Assembly (NCBI RefSeq): GCF_000426845.1
Contig: NZ_AUGD01000002.1
Coordinates: 124,001 to 188,000 of the forward strand
Direction of reading: 5' to 3'
Length of the DNA stretch: 64,000 nucleotides
From: Bradyrhizobium sp. in8p8
GTDB taxonomy: Bacteria; Pseudomonadota; Alphaproteobacteria; Rhizobiales; Xanthobacteraceae
Shown here: positions 7,893-18,369 of the stretch, piece by piece
How positions within the stretch are numbered: the first letter of the stretch is position 1
Layout: every line of letters starts with the position of its first letter
Notes under the pieces: model-generated
What the model was told of the DNA's origin: nothing
Databases searched by the model: none
Seen by the model: only the letters and a program-made list of their open reading frames with translations
Translations under genes and position numbers: made by a program

Positions 7893-8365
7893 TCAGAACC
7901 CCGACCCAGGATGAGGCGCTTGACTGTCTGTTACGACGGCACTCATTTTGTCCCCCCGCGAGCTGCCTGACACACGACAGAGGCTCCAATGTCGGCGCTC
8001 CGCGTTTTCCTGAAGTGTCCGTCTAGAGCACCTCGAACCAGATTTCGCAGGTCGCCACCCTAAGCTCATGCGCCGAGCCGTGAGGCGGAACTCAGCACGT
8101 GACCCGGTGCCATTCTGACCAGTCTAGCCGCGCAAGGTTTGATCTATGTCAGACCGCAACTCCCGGCTCCTGCGATCTCGGCTGGAAGCACAAGCTTCCT
8201 GGTGCGGCGCTGAGCATCGACGCACTGGGGTGAAGTCACGGGTGACTCGAATGAAACTCGAAACTCGCCGGTGCTAAAGCGGATGTCTGCGACACCGTCC
8301 AGTAGCATTGGCAACCGCCGCCCCCTTCTGAGCCGCGATGCGATCTCGGCGCTGCGACGGCAAGG
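7893..8365. other. Promoter interval between FNT and ferritin-like genes
   Basis: No gene supported. It holds the promoter region of the FNT-synthetase operon, including the FixK/FNR-like box at 8139-8152, and the 3' side of the ferritin-like gene. Frames across it are shadows. Confidence 0.55.
8139..8152. promoter_or_regulatory. FixK/FNR-like box
   Basis: TTGATCTATGTCAG matches the FNR/FixK consensus TTGA-N6-TCAA at all but the last base. It is 247 bases upstream of the FNT start. In Bradyrhizobium such boxes mediate low-oxygen activation by FixK2. This suggests microaerobic or denitrifying induction of the FNT-synthetase operon; the distance is longer than usual, so a 5' leader would be needed. 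Confidence 0.4.
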
Positions 8366-9241
8366 CTAATCTTCCATGAGCGAGCGCATCCAAGCCAGTC
8401 TTGAGATGGCCTGTTCTGCGAGCCGCTGCAGGCTCGCGAGGCGAGCCGCATCGCTCGCGCGCTCGGCGCCGTCGAGGTAGGCGTCGGCCAAGGCTTCGGC
8501 GATCTCCAGCGAATCCTTTCGCTCCATGGCGGCCGGAAAGCTCCCGAACCCGGCGGCCTCGTCAGCCAACCTGGTTGCTTGCTGGCGGATATCTCGTGCC
8601 CGGACGGCGGCCGGGCCGCGCAGACGTTGTTCAATCTCCCCAAGCTGTTCCACCAGACGAAGCTCTAGTCGGCGCGCATCGATGGGCAGCTGAGGCGCGG
8701 CGGATGCATCGGCGCTCTCCCGTTCGTGTTGTTGATGATAGGCGCGGCGCCTCTCCTGTCGCAGCGTGGCAACATGACCGAGTTCCTCCCTGGCCATTGC
8801 CTCGGACGCCTTCTTGACCTCGGGATCATGCGAGTAGGCTGCCAGATAAGACCAGAAGGCAAAGGCGCGCTCCTCGTTACGGACCGCCATGGCGAGCGCG
8901 CGGTACGGCGTCATCAGGCGGGATGCTTTCACCTCTGCGGCTGCTTCCTTATCAAGGGCTTCCGGCGGTTCCCAGCGTACCAACGCGGGATCCGGGCTCT
9001 TGCCCCGGCGCGAATGCGACCATTGTGCGACGCTATCGACGTGCTCGCGCTCAGCCGAGGCAAGCCGGGTGAACACGTCGGCAAGATCATCCTTGCCCTG
9101 CGCGCGCATGTCCTGGGCAAGAGCGTCGTACTTGTCGGCCGCTTCCTGCTCCATTGCGTGCGCTAGCGCAAAGAGCTCGTCGAGAGACTTCAATACACCG
9201 GCAGGCTCAGCGCTCAGTAATGAAGTGCGTAGAAATGGCAT
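8366..9241 (-). CDS. Ferritin-like (rubrerythrin-type) protein
   Basis: About 291 residues with an N-terminal four-helix ferritin-like domain. The helix motifs carry the expected di-iron ligands: HAMEQEAADKYDAL, ASAEREHVDSV, VRNEERAFAFWSYLA and MAREELGHVATL. The remaining 100 or so residues are a helical, charged extension with no rubredoxin cysteines, so it is not a classical rubrerythrin. Likely roles are iron handling or peroxide scavenging in the cytoplasm. An alternative GTG start at 9286 has an AAGGA ribosome-binding site; the ATG at 9241 gives a more usual N-terminus. It is divergent from nosR. Confidence 0.75.
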   Translation of the reverse strand: MPFLRTSLLSAEPAGVLKSLDELFALAHAMEQEAADKYDALAQDMRAQGKDDLADVFTRLASAEREHVDSVAQWSHSRRGKSPDPALVRWEPPEALDKEAAAEVKASRLMTPYRALAMAVRNEERAFAFWSYLAAYSHDPEVKKASEAMAREELGHVATLRQERRRAYHQQHERESADASAAPQLPIDARRLELRLVEQLGEIEQRLRGPAAVRARDIRQQATRLADEAAGFGSFPAAMERKDSLEIAEALADAYLDGAERASDAARLASLQRLAEQAISRLAWMRSLMED

Positions 9242-9419
9242 GGTCTTGGTTCCCAATGCAGTCGTTTGCTTCGGTTCCCCAAACACGAATCCTTTTCGTC
9301 GGGGTTGACAGATGCGGGCGCGCGCGATGATTGTGACACGTCAGCGGCGACAAATCATCGACCAAGAATCGCAACGCATCCGCGGCCCGGTTGGCCGCGC
9401 AGATGGCATTTGAATCGAC

Positions 9420-11717
9420 ATGTCGAAGCGCCCGGTTGACGATATCGCCTTGGCAAGGCGTGCAGCGCTCGCGCTCGCGGGCTTGCTGTTGGCGTGTCTG
9501 ACATATATTTCGCCCGCATGCGCGGCCGGTGACTTGCAGACATACCTGCCGAAGATCGCACCTGGCGAGTTCTTCGCCAGCGCGGATCGCTTCGGCCCGC
9601 CACAGGGCGATCCGCCAATCGTGCCCGTCTACCGCGGCGATCAACTGCAAGGGTTTGTCTTCCTCAACTCCGATTTCGCGAACTCAGTCGGCTACTCCGG
9701 AAAACCGATTCACCTGCTGGCTGGGATCGACCCGAAGGGTGTCATCACAGGGATCAAGCTCGTCGATCACAAGGAGCCGATCGTGCTGGTCGGCATTCCT
9801 GAGGCCAGAATCGTCGCTGCCGTGAACGCGCTGATCGGCAAGGACATGAGGCCGGTCGCAAGTGGCGCCGAGAAGCCGCCTCAGGTCGACATCGTGAGCG
9901 GCGCAACCGTCACCGTGCTGGTGATGCACGACAGTATCGTCCGCGCCGCCTCCAAGCTGATCCGGAGCGGCCGCGTCGGCGCCGGCGACGGCGCTGCGGC
10001 TTCGGCAGCCCTGCCCCCTGTCGTCAAGACTCTCGATCTCGAACATAGTGAAGTGCGTGACTGGGAGAGCCTCGTTGGCGACGGCTCGGTGCGCCGGCTT
10101 CATCTCGGCATCGGTGACGTCAACGAGGCGTTTGCAAAATCTGGTAGTGCGGCAGCGAGCCAATATCCCGAACCAGGCGAGGCCAGCGAGACCTTCATCG
10201 ACCTCTATGTGGCGCTCGTGAGCGCGCCTACGATCGGCCGCAGCCTGCTCGGCGACGATGGCTATCAGCGTCTCAAGGGTCGTTTGAAGCCTGGGCAGCA
10301 GGCCATCGTCGTCGCCGGCAACGGCCTCTACTCCTTCAAGGGTTCCGCCTATGTGCGCGGCGGCATCTTCGATCGCATCGAAATCCTGCAGGAAGGCAAC
10401 AGCACCCGCTTCCGCGATCGCAATCATACCCGGCTTGGTGCGTTGGAGGCCGCCGGCGCGCCCGAGTTCAGGGAAGTTGCCCTATTCGTCACCCCTCCCG
10501 AATTCACCCTGGATCCGACGGAGCCGTGGCAGCTCCAATTGCTCGTGCAACGGAGCCTCGGCGGTCGCGACAAGGCCTTCCTGACCTTCGATCTCAGCTA
10601 CGCCCTGCCCGACCGCTATATCCGCCGCGAGCAGCGTGCGGTGACGGTGCCGGAGAATGCACCGCCTCCTGCTTCGCAGCCTGCCGCTGCTGCCTCTGCC
10701 GCCCCGCCAGAGGCAGACGAGCCGCTGTGGATGCGGATCTGGCGATCGAGCACGGTGTCGATCGCCATTACCGCATTCATGCTGGCCGGCCTCACCGGAA
10801 TCTTCTTCTTCCAGAATCTGCTTGTTCGCCGACCTGTGTTGTACAACTGGGTTCGGCGAGGCTATCTCGCCTTCGTTCTGGTCTGGCTCGGCTGGTACGC
10901 GAACGCGCAGCTCTCCGTCGTCAACGTCGTCACCTTCACCAACGCGCTGGTGACCGGCTTCCGCTGGGAATTCTTCCTCGCCGCTCCGCTGATCTTCATT
11001 CTATGGGCCGCGACGGCCGGCGGGCTCCTGTTCTGGGGACGCGGCCCGTTCTGCGGCTGGCTGTGTCCCTTTGGCGCACTGCAGGAACTCACCAACACGG
11101 CCGCGAAATGGCTGAAGGTGCCGCAAATAACGGTGCCGTGGGGACTGCACGAGCGGCTTTGGCCGATCAAGTACATCATTTTTCTCGGACTGTTCGGGCT
11201 ATCGCTCTACTCCGTCGACATGGCCGAGCGATTTGCCGAGGTCGAGCCGTTCAAGACCGCGATCATTCTGAAGTTCTCACGAAGCTGGCCGTTCGTCGCC
11301 TATGCAGTCGCCCTGCTGGTCATCGGCCTCTTCATCGAGCGTTTTTTCTGCCGCTATCTTTGTCCGCTTGGCGCCGCGCTCGCGATCCCCGGTCGCATGC
11401 GGACATTTGAGTGGCTGCGCCGCTGGCAAGAATGCGGTTCGCCCTGTCAACGCTGTGCGAAGGAATGCCCGGTGCAGTCGATCCATCCCGAGGGGCACAT
11501 CAACGTCAATGAGTGCATCTACTGCATGCACTGCCAGGAACTCTACTACGACGATCATCGCTGTCCGCACATGATCCAGGTCCGGCTCAAGCGCGAGAAA
11601 TTCGCGGCCATGTCGTCGCCTTCGATGCGTTCAGGCGGCAAGGGTCCGGCGACCGTCATCACCGCCGGCGGTAAGCCCGTCGGCGCTTCAGCCGCCATCT
11701 CTCCACCACCACACTGA
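9420..11717 (+). CDS. nosR: NosR, regulatory/electron-transfer protein for N2O reductase
   Basis: NosR is a membrane iron-sulfur flavoprotein needed for nosZ expression and for electron supply to NosZ in vivo. The 765 residues begin with a signal-like segment ([19 protein letters not shown]), then a periplasmic FMN-binding domain with SGATVT at 160-165. Several membrane helices follow from about residue 440. Two CxxxCP-type motifs ([13 protein letters not shown] and [16 protein letters not shown]) come next, and a C-terminal ferredoxin-like domain with [19 protein letters not shown] and CIYCMHC. It is first in nosRZDFYLX, 22 bases before nosZ. I found no convincing FixK box in the short upstream region; a weak TTGTGACACGTCAG is at 9331. 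Confidence 0.97.
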   Translation: MSKRPVDDIALARRAALALAGLLLACLTYISPACAAGDLQTYLPKIAPGEFFASADRFGPPQGDPPIVPVYRGDQLQGFVFLNSDFANSVGYSGKPIHLLAGIDPKGVITGIKLVDHKEPIVLVGIPEARIVAAVNALIGKDMRPVASGAEKPPQVDIVSGATVTVLVMHDSIVRAASKLIRSGRVGAGDGAAASAALPPVVKTLDLEHSEVRDWESLVGDGSVRRLHLGIGDVNEAFAKSGSAAASQYPEPGEASETFIDLYVALVSAPTIGRSLLGDDGYQRLKGRLKPGQQAIVVAGNGLYSFKGSAYVRGGIFDRIEILQEGNSTRFRDRNHTRLGALEAAGAPEFREVALFVTPPEFTLDPTEPWQLQLLVQRSLGGRDKAFLTFDLSYALPDRYIRREQRAVTVPENAPPPASQPAAAASAAPPEADEPLWMRIWRSSTVSIAITAFMLAGLTGIFFFQNLLVRRPVLYNWVRRGYLAFVLVWLGWYANAQLSVVNVVTFTNALVTGFRWEFFLAAPLIFILWAATAGGLLFWGRGPFCGWLCPFGALQELTNTAAKWLKVPQITVPWGLHERLWPIKYIIFLGLFGLSLYSVDMAERFAEVEPFKTAIILKFSRSWPFVAYAVALLVIGLFIERFFCRYLCPLGAALAIPGRMRTFEWLRRWQECGSPCQRCAKECPVQSIHPEGHINVNECIYCMHCQELYYDDHRCPHMIQVRLKREKFAAMSSPSMRSGGKGPATVITAGGKPVGASAAISPPPH

Positions 11718-11739
11718 ACCGGAAGCCCAGGAGGCAATC

Positions 11740-13689
11740 ATGAGCGAGAACGAAAAGACCAAAGGCGTCAGCCGACGAGCTGTGCTGGGAACGACGGCGG
11801 CCGCAGCGGGCGTGGGGCTGGCCGGTGGAGTGGCGATGAACGCCGGCAGCGGCTTCGTCTCGTCCGCCGACGCTCAGACCAAGACAGCGGCACCAAAGGC
11901 GCCGGCGGCGCGACCGGCGGTGCAGAAGGCCGAAGTGGCGCCCGGTGAGCTCGACGAATACTACGTGTTCTTCTCGAGCGGCCAGACCGGCGAAATGCGG
12001 ATCATCGGCCTGCCCTCGATGCGCGAACTGATGCGCGTTCCGGTTTTCAATCGCTGCAGCGCGACCGGCTGGGGGCAGACCAACGAAAGCATCAAGGTTC
12101 TGACAGAAGGGATGCAGCCGGCAACGCGCGAATTCCTCAAGAACCGCGGCGGTACCTACCTGAACGGCGACCTCCACCACCCGCACATCTCCTTTACCGA
12201 CGGCACCTATGACGGGCGTTATGCCTTCATGAACGACAAGGCCAATAGTCGCGTCGCGCGCGTGCGGCTCGACGTCATGAAGTGCGACAAGATCATCGAG
12301 CTTCCGAACCAGCATACGGTCCACGGCCTGCGCGTGCAGAAATATCCGCGCACCGGCTACGTGTTCGCCAACGGCGAGGATGGGGTGCCCCTGCCCAACG
12401 ACGGCAAGATCCTCGACGATCCCAAACAGTATCGTTCCATCTTCAGTGCGATCGACGGCGACACGATGAAGGTCGCCTGGCAGGTGATCGTCAGCGGCAA
12501 CCTCGACAACGTCGATGCCGATTACCAGGGCAAATACTGCTTCGCGACCTGCTACAACGCCGAAGAAGGCGTCACGCTGGCGGAGATGACTGCCGCCGAA
12601 CAGGACTGGGTCGTCATCTTCAACATCAAGCGGATCGAGGAGGCCGTGAAGAAGGGCGACTTCAAGGAAATGAACGGCGTGCCCGTCGTCGATGGCCGCA
12701 AGGGATCGGCCTACACGCGCTACGTCCCGGTCTCGAACAACCCGCACGGCATGAACACGGCTCCGGACGGCATCCATGTCGTCGCAGCCGGAAAGCTCTC
12801 GCCCACCGTGACCGTCATGGACGTGCGGCTGTTCGACCAGCTGTTCGACGACAAGATCAAGCCACGTGACGTCGTCGTCGCGGAACCCGAGCTTGGCCTC
12901 GGGCCGCTACACACCGCCTACGACGGCAAGGGCAACGCCTATACGACCCTGTTCCTCGACAGCCAGGTCTGCAAATGGAACATCGACCTCGCCAAGCGGG
13001 CTTTCAAGGGGGAGAAGGTCAATCCCATCCTCCAGAAGCTGGACGTGCACTATCAGCCGGGCCACAACCATACCTCGATGGGCCAGACCAAGGAGGCGGA
13101 TGGAAAATGGCTCATCTCGCTGAACAAGTTCTCAAAGGATCGCTTCCTGAACGTCGGGCCGCTCAAGCCGGAGAACGATCAGCTGATCGACATCTCAGGC
13201 GATCAGATGAAGCTGGTGCATGACGGCCCGAGCTTCGCCGAACCGCATGACGCGACCATCGTCCATCGTTCCAAGATCAATCCGATCTCGATCTGGGATC
13301 GTGCGGATCCGATGTTCGCGGATGCGGTGAAGCAGGCCAAGGCCGACGGCATCAACCTCGAGGCGGATTCGAAGGTCATTCGCGACGGCAACAAGGTGCG
13401 TGTCTACATGACGTCGACCGCGCCGGCCTATGGCCTCGATCAGTTCCAGGTCAGGCAAGGCGACGAGGTCACCGTCTTCATCACCAACATCGATGCGGTC
13501 GAAGACCTGACGCACGGCTTCTGCATCGTCAACTACGGCATCAACATGGAGATCGGACCGATGGCCACCTCGTCGGTGACCTTCACGGCCGATAAGCCAG
13601 GCGTCTACTGGTACTACTGCTCGTGGTTCTGCCACGCCATGCACATGGAGATGAAGGGCCGCATGTTCGTCGAACCGAAGTCGGTCTGA
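11740..13689 (+). CDS. nosZ: Nitrous oxide reductase (clade I, TAT-exported)
   Basis: The periplasmic multicopper enzyme that reduces N2O to N2, the last step of denitrification. The 649 residues open with a twin-arginine signal ([20 protein letters not shown], residues 11-30), diagnostic of clade I. Copper-site histidines in the beta-propeller are visible at 146, 147 and 149 (LHHPHIS) and at 192 and 195 (HTVH). The C-terminal cupredoxin domain carries the CuA site C627-xxx-C631-xxx-H635-xx-M638, with W629 between the cysteines. A strong AGGAGG precedes the ATG. All key ligands I can place are present, so the enzyme should be functional. Confidence 0.98.
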   Translation: MSENEKTKGVSRRAVLGTTAAAAGVGLAGGVAMNAGSGFVSSADAQTKTAAPKAPAARPAVQKAEVAPGELDEYYVFFSSGQTGEMRIIGLPSMRELMRVPVFNRCSATGWGQTNESIKVLTEGMQPATREFLKNRGGTYLNGDLHHPHISFTDGTYDGRYAFMNDKANSRVARVRLDVMKCDKIIELPNQHTVHGLRVQKYPRTGYVFANGEDGVPLPNDGKILDDPKQYRSIFSAIDGDTMKVAWQVIVSGNLDNVDADYQGKYCFATCYNAEEGVTLAEMTAAEQDWVVIFNIKRIEEAVKKGDFKEMNGVPVVDGRKGSAYTRYVPVSNNPHGMNTAPDGIHVVAAGKLSPTVTVMDVRLFDQLFDDKIKPRDVVVAEPELGLGPLHTAYDGKGNAYTTLFLDSQVCKWNIDLAKRAFKGEKVNPILQKLDVHYQPGHNHTSMGQTKEADGKWLISLNKFSKDRFLNVGPLKPENDQLIDISGDQMKLVHDGPSFAEPHDATIVHRSKINPISIWDRADPMFADAVKQAKADGINLEADSKVIRDGNKVRVYMTSTAPAYGLDQFQVRQGDEVTVFITNIDAVEDLTHGFCIVNYGINMEIGPMATSSVTFTADKPGVYWYYCSWFCHAMHMEMKGRMFVEPKSV

Positions 13690-13702
13690 CCGGAGCGAAC
13701 TG

Positions 13703-15061
13703 GTGCGTCTCCTGTCACGCATGTTTCCGGCGGTGCTGGTCGCCGCCGGATTGTCCAGCTTCGCTGAAGCGGAGACCTTGACGGCTGCGCCCGGCCAGCC
13801 GCTGCAAGCGGTGCTGGATCGCGCGCGCGCGGGCGACGTCGTCAAGCTTGCCCCGGGGGACTATCACGGCTCGATCCGGATCGACCGTCCCCTGGAGCTC
13901 GTTGGGACCGAGGGCGTGGTGCTGGACGGCGATGGCTCCGGCAACGTGATCACCGTCAGCGCGCCCGACGTCGTCGTCCGCGGCGTAACCATTCGCGGGT
14001 CGGGTCGCGACCTGCAGGCGATGGATTCCGGGATCTTCCTGCAGAAGACGGCCGAGCGTGCGAAGATCGAGGACAACCGGCTGGTCGGAAACCTGTTCGG
14101 CGTCTACGTGCACGGTGCCAGGGGCTCCCGAGTCGTCCGCAACGAGATCGAGGGACTGCGCGGCGGGCGCCTCAGCGAGGCGGGCAACGGGGTCTCGCTG
14201 TGGAATGCACCCGACGTCACCATCGCGAACAACACGTTCCGCTACGGCCGCGACGGCATCTTCTCGATCTCCAGCAGCAAGGACCGCTTCATCGACAACC
14301 GCTTCGAGCAGGTTCGCTTCGCGGTCCACTACATGTACACCAACGACAGCGAAGTCAGCGGCAACGTGTCGATCGGCAACCATGTCGGTTACGCCATCAT
14401 GTATTCGAACCGCCTGGTGATCCGCGGCAATTCCTCCGATCGCGATCGCGACTATGGACTACTTTTGAATTACGCGAACTATGCGCGGATCGAGAACAAT
14501 CGTGTCACCGGCGGCCCGCTGAATCCGGTCATGCAGAAGACTGAGGATGCTCCGGACGATGAGCGAGGCATGCTTCCGCAGCCGAAACGGGAGAGCTCTC
14601 TCAGGACCGGCCCGGAGAAATGCGTTTTCATCTACAACACCAATCACAACAAGTTCCGCAACAACTGGTTCGAGCGTTGCTCCATCGGCGTGCACTTCAC
14701 GGCCGGCTCCGAAGGCAACGAAATCACCGGCAATTCCTTCGTCAGCAACGCCAACCAGGTGAAATATGTCGGCACCCGGCATCTCGACTGGTCGATCGGC
14801 GGGCGCGGCAATTATTGGAGCGACAACCCGGCATTCGACCTGAACGGCGACGGAATCGCGGACACCGCGTACCGGCCGAACGATATGATCGACCGCGTGC
14901 TGTGGACCGCACCCGCTGCCAAGGTTCTCATCAACAGCCCCGCCGTCCAGGTGATCCGCTGGGCGCAGGCGCAGTTCCCGGCGCTGCTGCCGGGTGGCGT
15001 CGTCGACAGCCATCCGCTGGTATCGCCGCCGAACAGCCGCACACCGAAGGAAACGCGATGA
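13703..15061 (+). CDS. nosD: NosD, periplasmic copper-site maturation protein
   Basis: NosD is a periplasmic right-handed beta-helix protein that, with the NosFY ABC complex, assembles the tetranuclear copper-sulfide centre of NosZ. It has 452 residues, a GTG start at 13703 and a signal peptide (RLLSRMFPAVLVAAGLSSFAEA). A long series of CASH/parallel beta-helix repeats follows, recognisable by recurring N-N/N-R turns such as ENNRVTG, ANNTFRYG, GNVSIGNH and RNNWFERCS. The stop overlaps nosF by ATGA. Confidence 0.96.
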   Translation: MRLLSRMFPAVLVAAGLSSFAEAETLTAAPGQPLQAVLDRARAGDVVKLAPGDYHGSIRIDRPLELVGTEGVVLDGDGSGNVITVSAPDVVVRGVTIRGSGRDLQAMDSGIFLQKTAERAKIEDNRLVGNLFGVYVHGARGSRVVRNEIEGLRGGRLSEAGNGVSLWNAPDVTIANNTFRYGRDGIFSISSSKDRFIDNRFEQVRFAVHYMYTNDSEVSGNVSIGNHVGYAIMYSNRLVIRGNSSDRDRDYGLLLNYANYARIENNRVTGGPLNPVMQKTEDAPDDERGMLPQPKRESSLRTGPEKCVFIYNTNHNKFRNNWFERCSIGVHFTAGSEGNEITGNSFVSNANQVKYVGTRHLDWSIGGRGNYWSDNPAFDLNGDGIADTAYRPNDMIDRVLWTAPAAKVLINSPAVQVIRWAQAQFPALLPGGVVDSHPLVSPPNSRTPKETR

Positions 15062-15978
15062 CCGGTACGGTACGCGTCAGCGAGGTCACCAAGACGTACG
15101 GCCGGCTCACGGCCGTGCGCGATGCCTCGTTCACGCTTGGACAAGGCGAGCTCGTCGCCTTGATCGGTCACAACGGCGCCGGCAAGACCACGCTCATGAA
15201 GCTCATGCTCGGGCTGATCCGGCCGACAAGCGGCTCCATCGAGGTGCTCGGAGACAATCCCGCCGCCGGTGAATTCGCGGGCCGACGGCAACTCGGCTAT
15301 CTGCCGGAAAACGTCTCCTTCGACCCTGCCCTGACCGGCCGCGAGACGCAGGCGTTCTACGCCAGGCTGAAGCGGGAGCCGGTTGCCAAAGCCCTGGAGC
15401 TGCTCGATGCCGTGGGCCTCGGCGCAGCCAGCCGCCGCAGGGTGAACACCTACTCGAAGGGCATGCGCCAGCGGCTCGGCCTCGCGCAGGCGCTGCTGGG
15501 GCATCCGCGCGTGCTGTTGCTGGACGAGCCGACCACCGGTCTCGATCCGGAGCTGCGGCAGACGTTCTACGACATCATCGCGCGGCTTGCAGCTGGCGGC
15601 GCGACCGTACTCCTGTCGTCGCATGCGCTCACCGAGCTCGAGGAGCGCGCCGGCCGGGTCATCATCATGAACCGCGGCATCAAGGTTGCGGACGGATCGA
15701 TCGACGAACTGCGTCGCCTCGCCCGGCTGCCCACCAGGATTCGCCTGAGGGTGGCGGGCCTCGCTCCGAGCGAGCTGCCGGGTTGGGCGCCCAAGGACGC
15801 GACCTGCCGTCGCTTGAACGGCCACATCGTCGAGATCGACGCTGCGCCGGAGCGGAAGATCGAGCTTCTGCATCGCGCGACGGCCGCCGGAAACTCCGTC
15901 GAGGACGTCGACGTGGTCCCGCCGACCCTCGACGAGCTTTATGCTCACTTTCTTCGGCAATCGGAGCAGGCGCCATGA
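15058..15978 (+). CDS. nosF: NosF, ABC ATPase of the NosDFY complex
   Basis: The cytoplasmic ATPase of the NosDFY transporter, thought to supply a sulfur species for the NosZ CuZ centre. It has 306 residues with Walker A GHNGAGKTT, signature YSKGMRQRLGLAQALLG, Walker B VLLLDEPTTGLDPE and the switch histidine in LLSSHALTELEE. The ATG at 15058 overlaps the nosD stop. The frame is open much further upstream, but that is nosD shadow. The stop overlaps the nosY start by ATGA. Confidence 0.96.
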   Translation: MTGTVRVSEVTKTYGRLTAVRDASFTLGQGELVALIGHNGAGKTTLMKLMLGLIRPTSGSIEVLGDNPAAGEFAGRRQLGYLPENVSFDPALTGRETQAFYARLKREPVAKALELLDAVGLGAASRRRVNTYSKGMRQRLGLAQALLGHPRVLLLDEPTTGLDPELRQTFYDIIARLAAGGATVLLSSHALTELEERAGRVIIMNRGIKVADGSIDELRRLARLPTRIRLRVAGLAPSELPGWAPKDATCRRLNGHIVEIDAAPERKIELLHRATAAGNSVEDVDVVPPTLDELYAHFLRQSEQAP

Positions 15979-16802
15979 ACGTCCTGATCATCGCCGCCAA
16001 GGAAATCCACCAAGCCATCCGCAATCGCTGGGTGCTGGCAGCAACGCTCCTGCTCGCCGGCCTTGCCCTGTCGCTGACCTTTCTCGGCAGCGCGCCGACG
16101 GGGAACGTGGGCGTTCGCGCGCTCGACGTGGTCATCGTCAGCCTGTCGAGCCTGACGATCTTTCTCGTTCCGTTGATAGCGCTTCTGATCTCCCATGATG
16201 CCGTCGTCGGCGAAATGGAACGAGGGACGATGCTGTTGCTGCTGAGCTATCCGGTCGCGCGATGGCAGGTGCTGCTTGGCAAATTCCTGGGCCACCTCGC
16301 CGTTCTCGGCTTTGCGACGTGCCTCGGTTACGGCGCCGCCGCCGGAGCGCTGGCGGCGACGGGCAGCGACATCGACAGCGATAGTCTCCTGGCATTCGCT
16401 GCGATGGTGGGCTCCTCGGTGCTGCTCGGCGCTGCGTTCGTCGCCATCGGTTATCTGGTCAGCGCGCTGGTACGCGACCGCGGAACTGCGGCCGGCATCT
16501 GCATCGGGCTGTGGCTGCTGCTGGTGCTGATCTACGACATGGCGTTGCTGGGCGTGCTTGCGCTCGACCAGGGGCGCAGCATCTCAGCGACCGTGCTCAA
16601 CGCCCTGCTCCTGTCGAACCCGACCGACGCCTACCGGCTGATCAACCTGACCGGATTCGCCAATGTCAGCACCTTCGCCGGCATGGCCGGCCTTGCTCAA
16701 AGCACGTCCCTGACGATACCGGTCCTTCTCGCCGCCCTGCTCTGCTGGACGCTGCTGCCGCTGGGGCTTGCTGCGCTCGCCTTTTCGAGGAGGGAGCTAT
16801 GA
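15975..16802 (+). CDS. nosY: NosY, membrane subunit of the NosDFY complex
   Basis: An ABC-2-type permease, partner of NosF. The 275 residues begin MNVLIIAAKEIHQAIRNRW and contain about six membrane helices, including WVLAATLLLAGLALSLTFLG, LTIFLVPLIALLIS and the C-terminal VLLAALLCWTLLPLGLAALA. The segment EMERGTMLLLLSYPV after the second helix is typical of the family. The start overlaps nosF and the stop overlaps nosL, each by 4 bases. Confidence 0.96.
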   Translation: MNVLIIAAKEIHQAIRNRWVLAATLLLAGLALSLTFLGSAPTGNVGVRALDVVIVSLSSLTIFLVPLIALLISHDAVVGEMERGTMLLLLSYPVARWQVLLGKFLGHLAVLGFATCLGYGAAAGALAATGSDIDSDSLLAFAAMVGSSVLLGAAFVAIGYLVSALVRDRGTAAGICIGLWLLLVLIYDMALLGVLALDQGRSISATVLNALLLSNPTDAYRLINLTGFANVSTFAGMAGLAQSTSLTIPVLLAALLCWTLLPLGLAALAFSRREL

Positions 16803-17368
16803 GGCGCGTGGCCATCGCTTGGGCCTTGCTGCTGCCATTCGCGCTTGCGGCCTGCAACGAGAAGCAGACCGCGAAGATCCCGCCGCCGCATCGGATGACG
16901 GCAGAGGACATCGGGCATTACTGCGGCATGAACGTGCTCGAACACCCCGGACCGAAGGGCCATATCTTCGCTGCGAGCCTCATTCAGCCGGTATGGTTCT
17001 CGTCGGCGCGTGACACCCTCGCCTTCACCATGCTGCCGGACGAGCCCAAGGACATTCAGGCGATCTACGTGTCCGACATGGGCAAGGCGGCGAACTGGGA
17101 TGCGCCCGGCTCCGACAACTGGGTGGAGGCCCGCAAGGCGCTGTTCGTGATCGAGAGTCGAGTCAAGAGCGGCATGGGAGGGGACGAGGCCGTTCCGTTC
17201 TCGGACCGGGCGGCCGCGGAGAAATTCGCCGGCGAGAACGGCGGCAGGATCGTCGGCTTCGACGAGGTGCCCCGCGACTATGTCCTGGCCTCGGCGAATG
17301 CCGGCGGCGGCGCTGGGCCCGGCGAAGCCGAAGGGCCGCCCGGCGACGGATCGAGGAGGACGCCATGA
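16799..17368 (+). CDS. nosL: NosL, copper chaperone lipoprotein
   Basis: NosL is an outer-membrane lipoprotein that delivers Cu(I) to NosZ. It has 189 residues with a lipoprotein signal ending in the lipobox LAAC (Cys at about 19). Downstream come CGMNVLEHPGPKGHIF, with Cys and Met candidate copper ligands, and MLPDEPKDIQAIYVSDMGK. The C-terminus ends in a Gly/Glu-rich tail beyond the folded domain. It overlaps nosY upstream and nosX downstream by ATGA. Confidence 0.95.
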   Translation: MRRVAIAWALLLPFALAACNEKQTAKIPPPHRMTAEDIGHYCGMNVLEHPGPKGHIFAASLIQPVWFSSARDTLAFTMLPDEPKDIQAIYVSDMGKAANWDAPGSDNWVEARKALFVIESRVKSGMGGDEAVPFSDRAAAEKFAGENGGRIVGFDEVPRDYVLASANAGGGAGPGEAEGPPGDGSRRTP

Positions 17369-18369
17369 CGCAAGCGCTGACGCGCCGACGGTTCATCCGG
17401 ATCAGCGCGGCGGCGGCGGGCCTCGGCCCGCTGTCCATCAGCGGACGGCTCCGGGCGGACATCGCGCCAGTCACCTGGCGCGGCACGATGCTGGGCGCCG
17501 TCGCGACAATGGAGATCCACGACGAAGACCGCCGCCGGGCCGAGCGGCTGATAACGCTGGCCTGCGCCGAGGCGCGTCGGCTCGAACGGCTGTTCAGCCT
17601 CTACTTGGACGATTCCGCCCTGGTCGAGTTGAACCGGAAGGGCATCCTGATCGATCCGGCCGCCGAAATGGTCGATCTGCTGTCGGCGTCGCAGCATTAC
17701 TCCACGCTGACAGGCGGTCTGTTCGATGTCACCGTGCAGCCGCTGTGGGATCTCTATGCCGGCCACTTCTCACGAGATGAGGCGGATCCGGCGGGACCTG
17801 CCGCAAAGGAGATCCAGGCAGCGCTCGCGCGCATCGGCAGCAGCCGGCTGTCGATCAGCCGCGACCGGATCACGATGCCCCGCGGCATGGCCGTCACCCT
17901 GAACGGGATCGCGCAAGGCTATGTCACGGACAAGGTGGTCGATCTGCTGCGGGCGCACGGTATCTCTCACAGCCTGGTCGACATGGGCGAGGCCCGCGCG
18001 ATCGGCGCCCGTCCGGACGGCCAGCCTTGGGAAGTCGGCATCGCCGACCCTGATCATGTCGGCCACGCCGAAGCGGTGCTCCCGATCGTCGACCGCGCAG
18101 TGTCGACGTCCGGCGCCTACGGCCTACAGTTCGGCGCCAAGGCGCAGTTCAACCATCTGTTCGATCCCCGAACAGGAAGCTGCGCAACGGGCTATCGCAG
18201 CGTGACCGCTGTGTCCCGCAGCGCGACTGCGGCGGACGCATTGTCGACGGCGTTCAGCCTGATGCAGGAAGAGGAGATTCGATCCTTGTTGCCGCGTGCC
18301 GGCATCGACCGCGTCGATCTCATCAACGATGCAGGCCACACCACGCTCACGGCCAGTCGGCAAAGTTGA
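17365..18369 (+). CDS. nosX: NosX, ApbE-type FAD:protein FMN transferase
   Basis: A periplasmic flavin transferase that covalently attaches FMN to NosR. The 334 residues start with a twin-arginine signal (RRRFIRISAAAAG). The ApbE features include ARRLERLFSLY, LTGGLFDVTVQPLWDLY, MAVTLNGIAQGYVTDKVVDL, LVDMGEARAIG and VSTSGAYG, then FNHLFDPRTG and a final ATAADALSTAF. It ends the nos operon, and its last 23 bases overlap the end of the convergent AraC-type gene. Confidence 0.95.
   Translation: MTQALTRRRFIRISAAAAGLGPLSISGRLRADIAPVTWRGTMLGAVATMEIHDEDRRRAERLITLACAEARRLERLFSLYLDDSALVELNRKGILIDPAAEMVDLLSASQHYSTLTGGLFDVTVQPLWDLYAGHFSRDEADPAGPAAKEIQAALARIGSSRLSISRDRITMPRGMAVTLNGIAQGYVTDKVVDLLRAHGISHSLVDMGEARAIGARPDGQPWEVGIADPDHVGHAEAVLPIVDRAVSTSGAYGLQFGAKAQFNHLFDPRTGSCATGYRSVTAVSRSATAADALSTAFSLMQEEEIRSLLPRAGIDRVDLINDAGHTTLTASRQS

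Noticed and set aside
9331..9344. TTGTGACACGTCAG as a FixK/NnrR box for nosR
   Set aside because: Only a partial match to TTGA-N6-TCAA, with mismatches in both halves. The nosR control site was not identified with confidence.
11659..12777. 372-codon minus-strand frame
   Set aside because: Antisense shadow of nosZ, caused by high GC at third codon positions.
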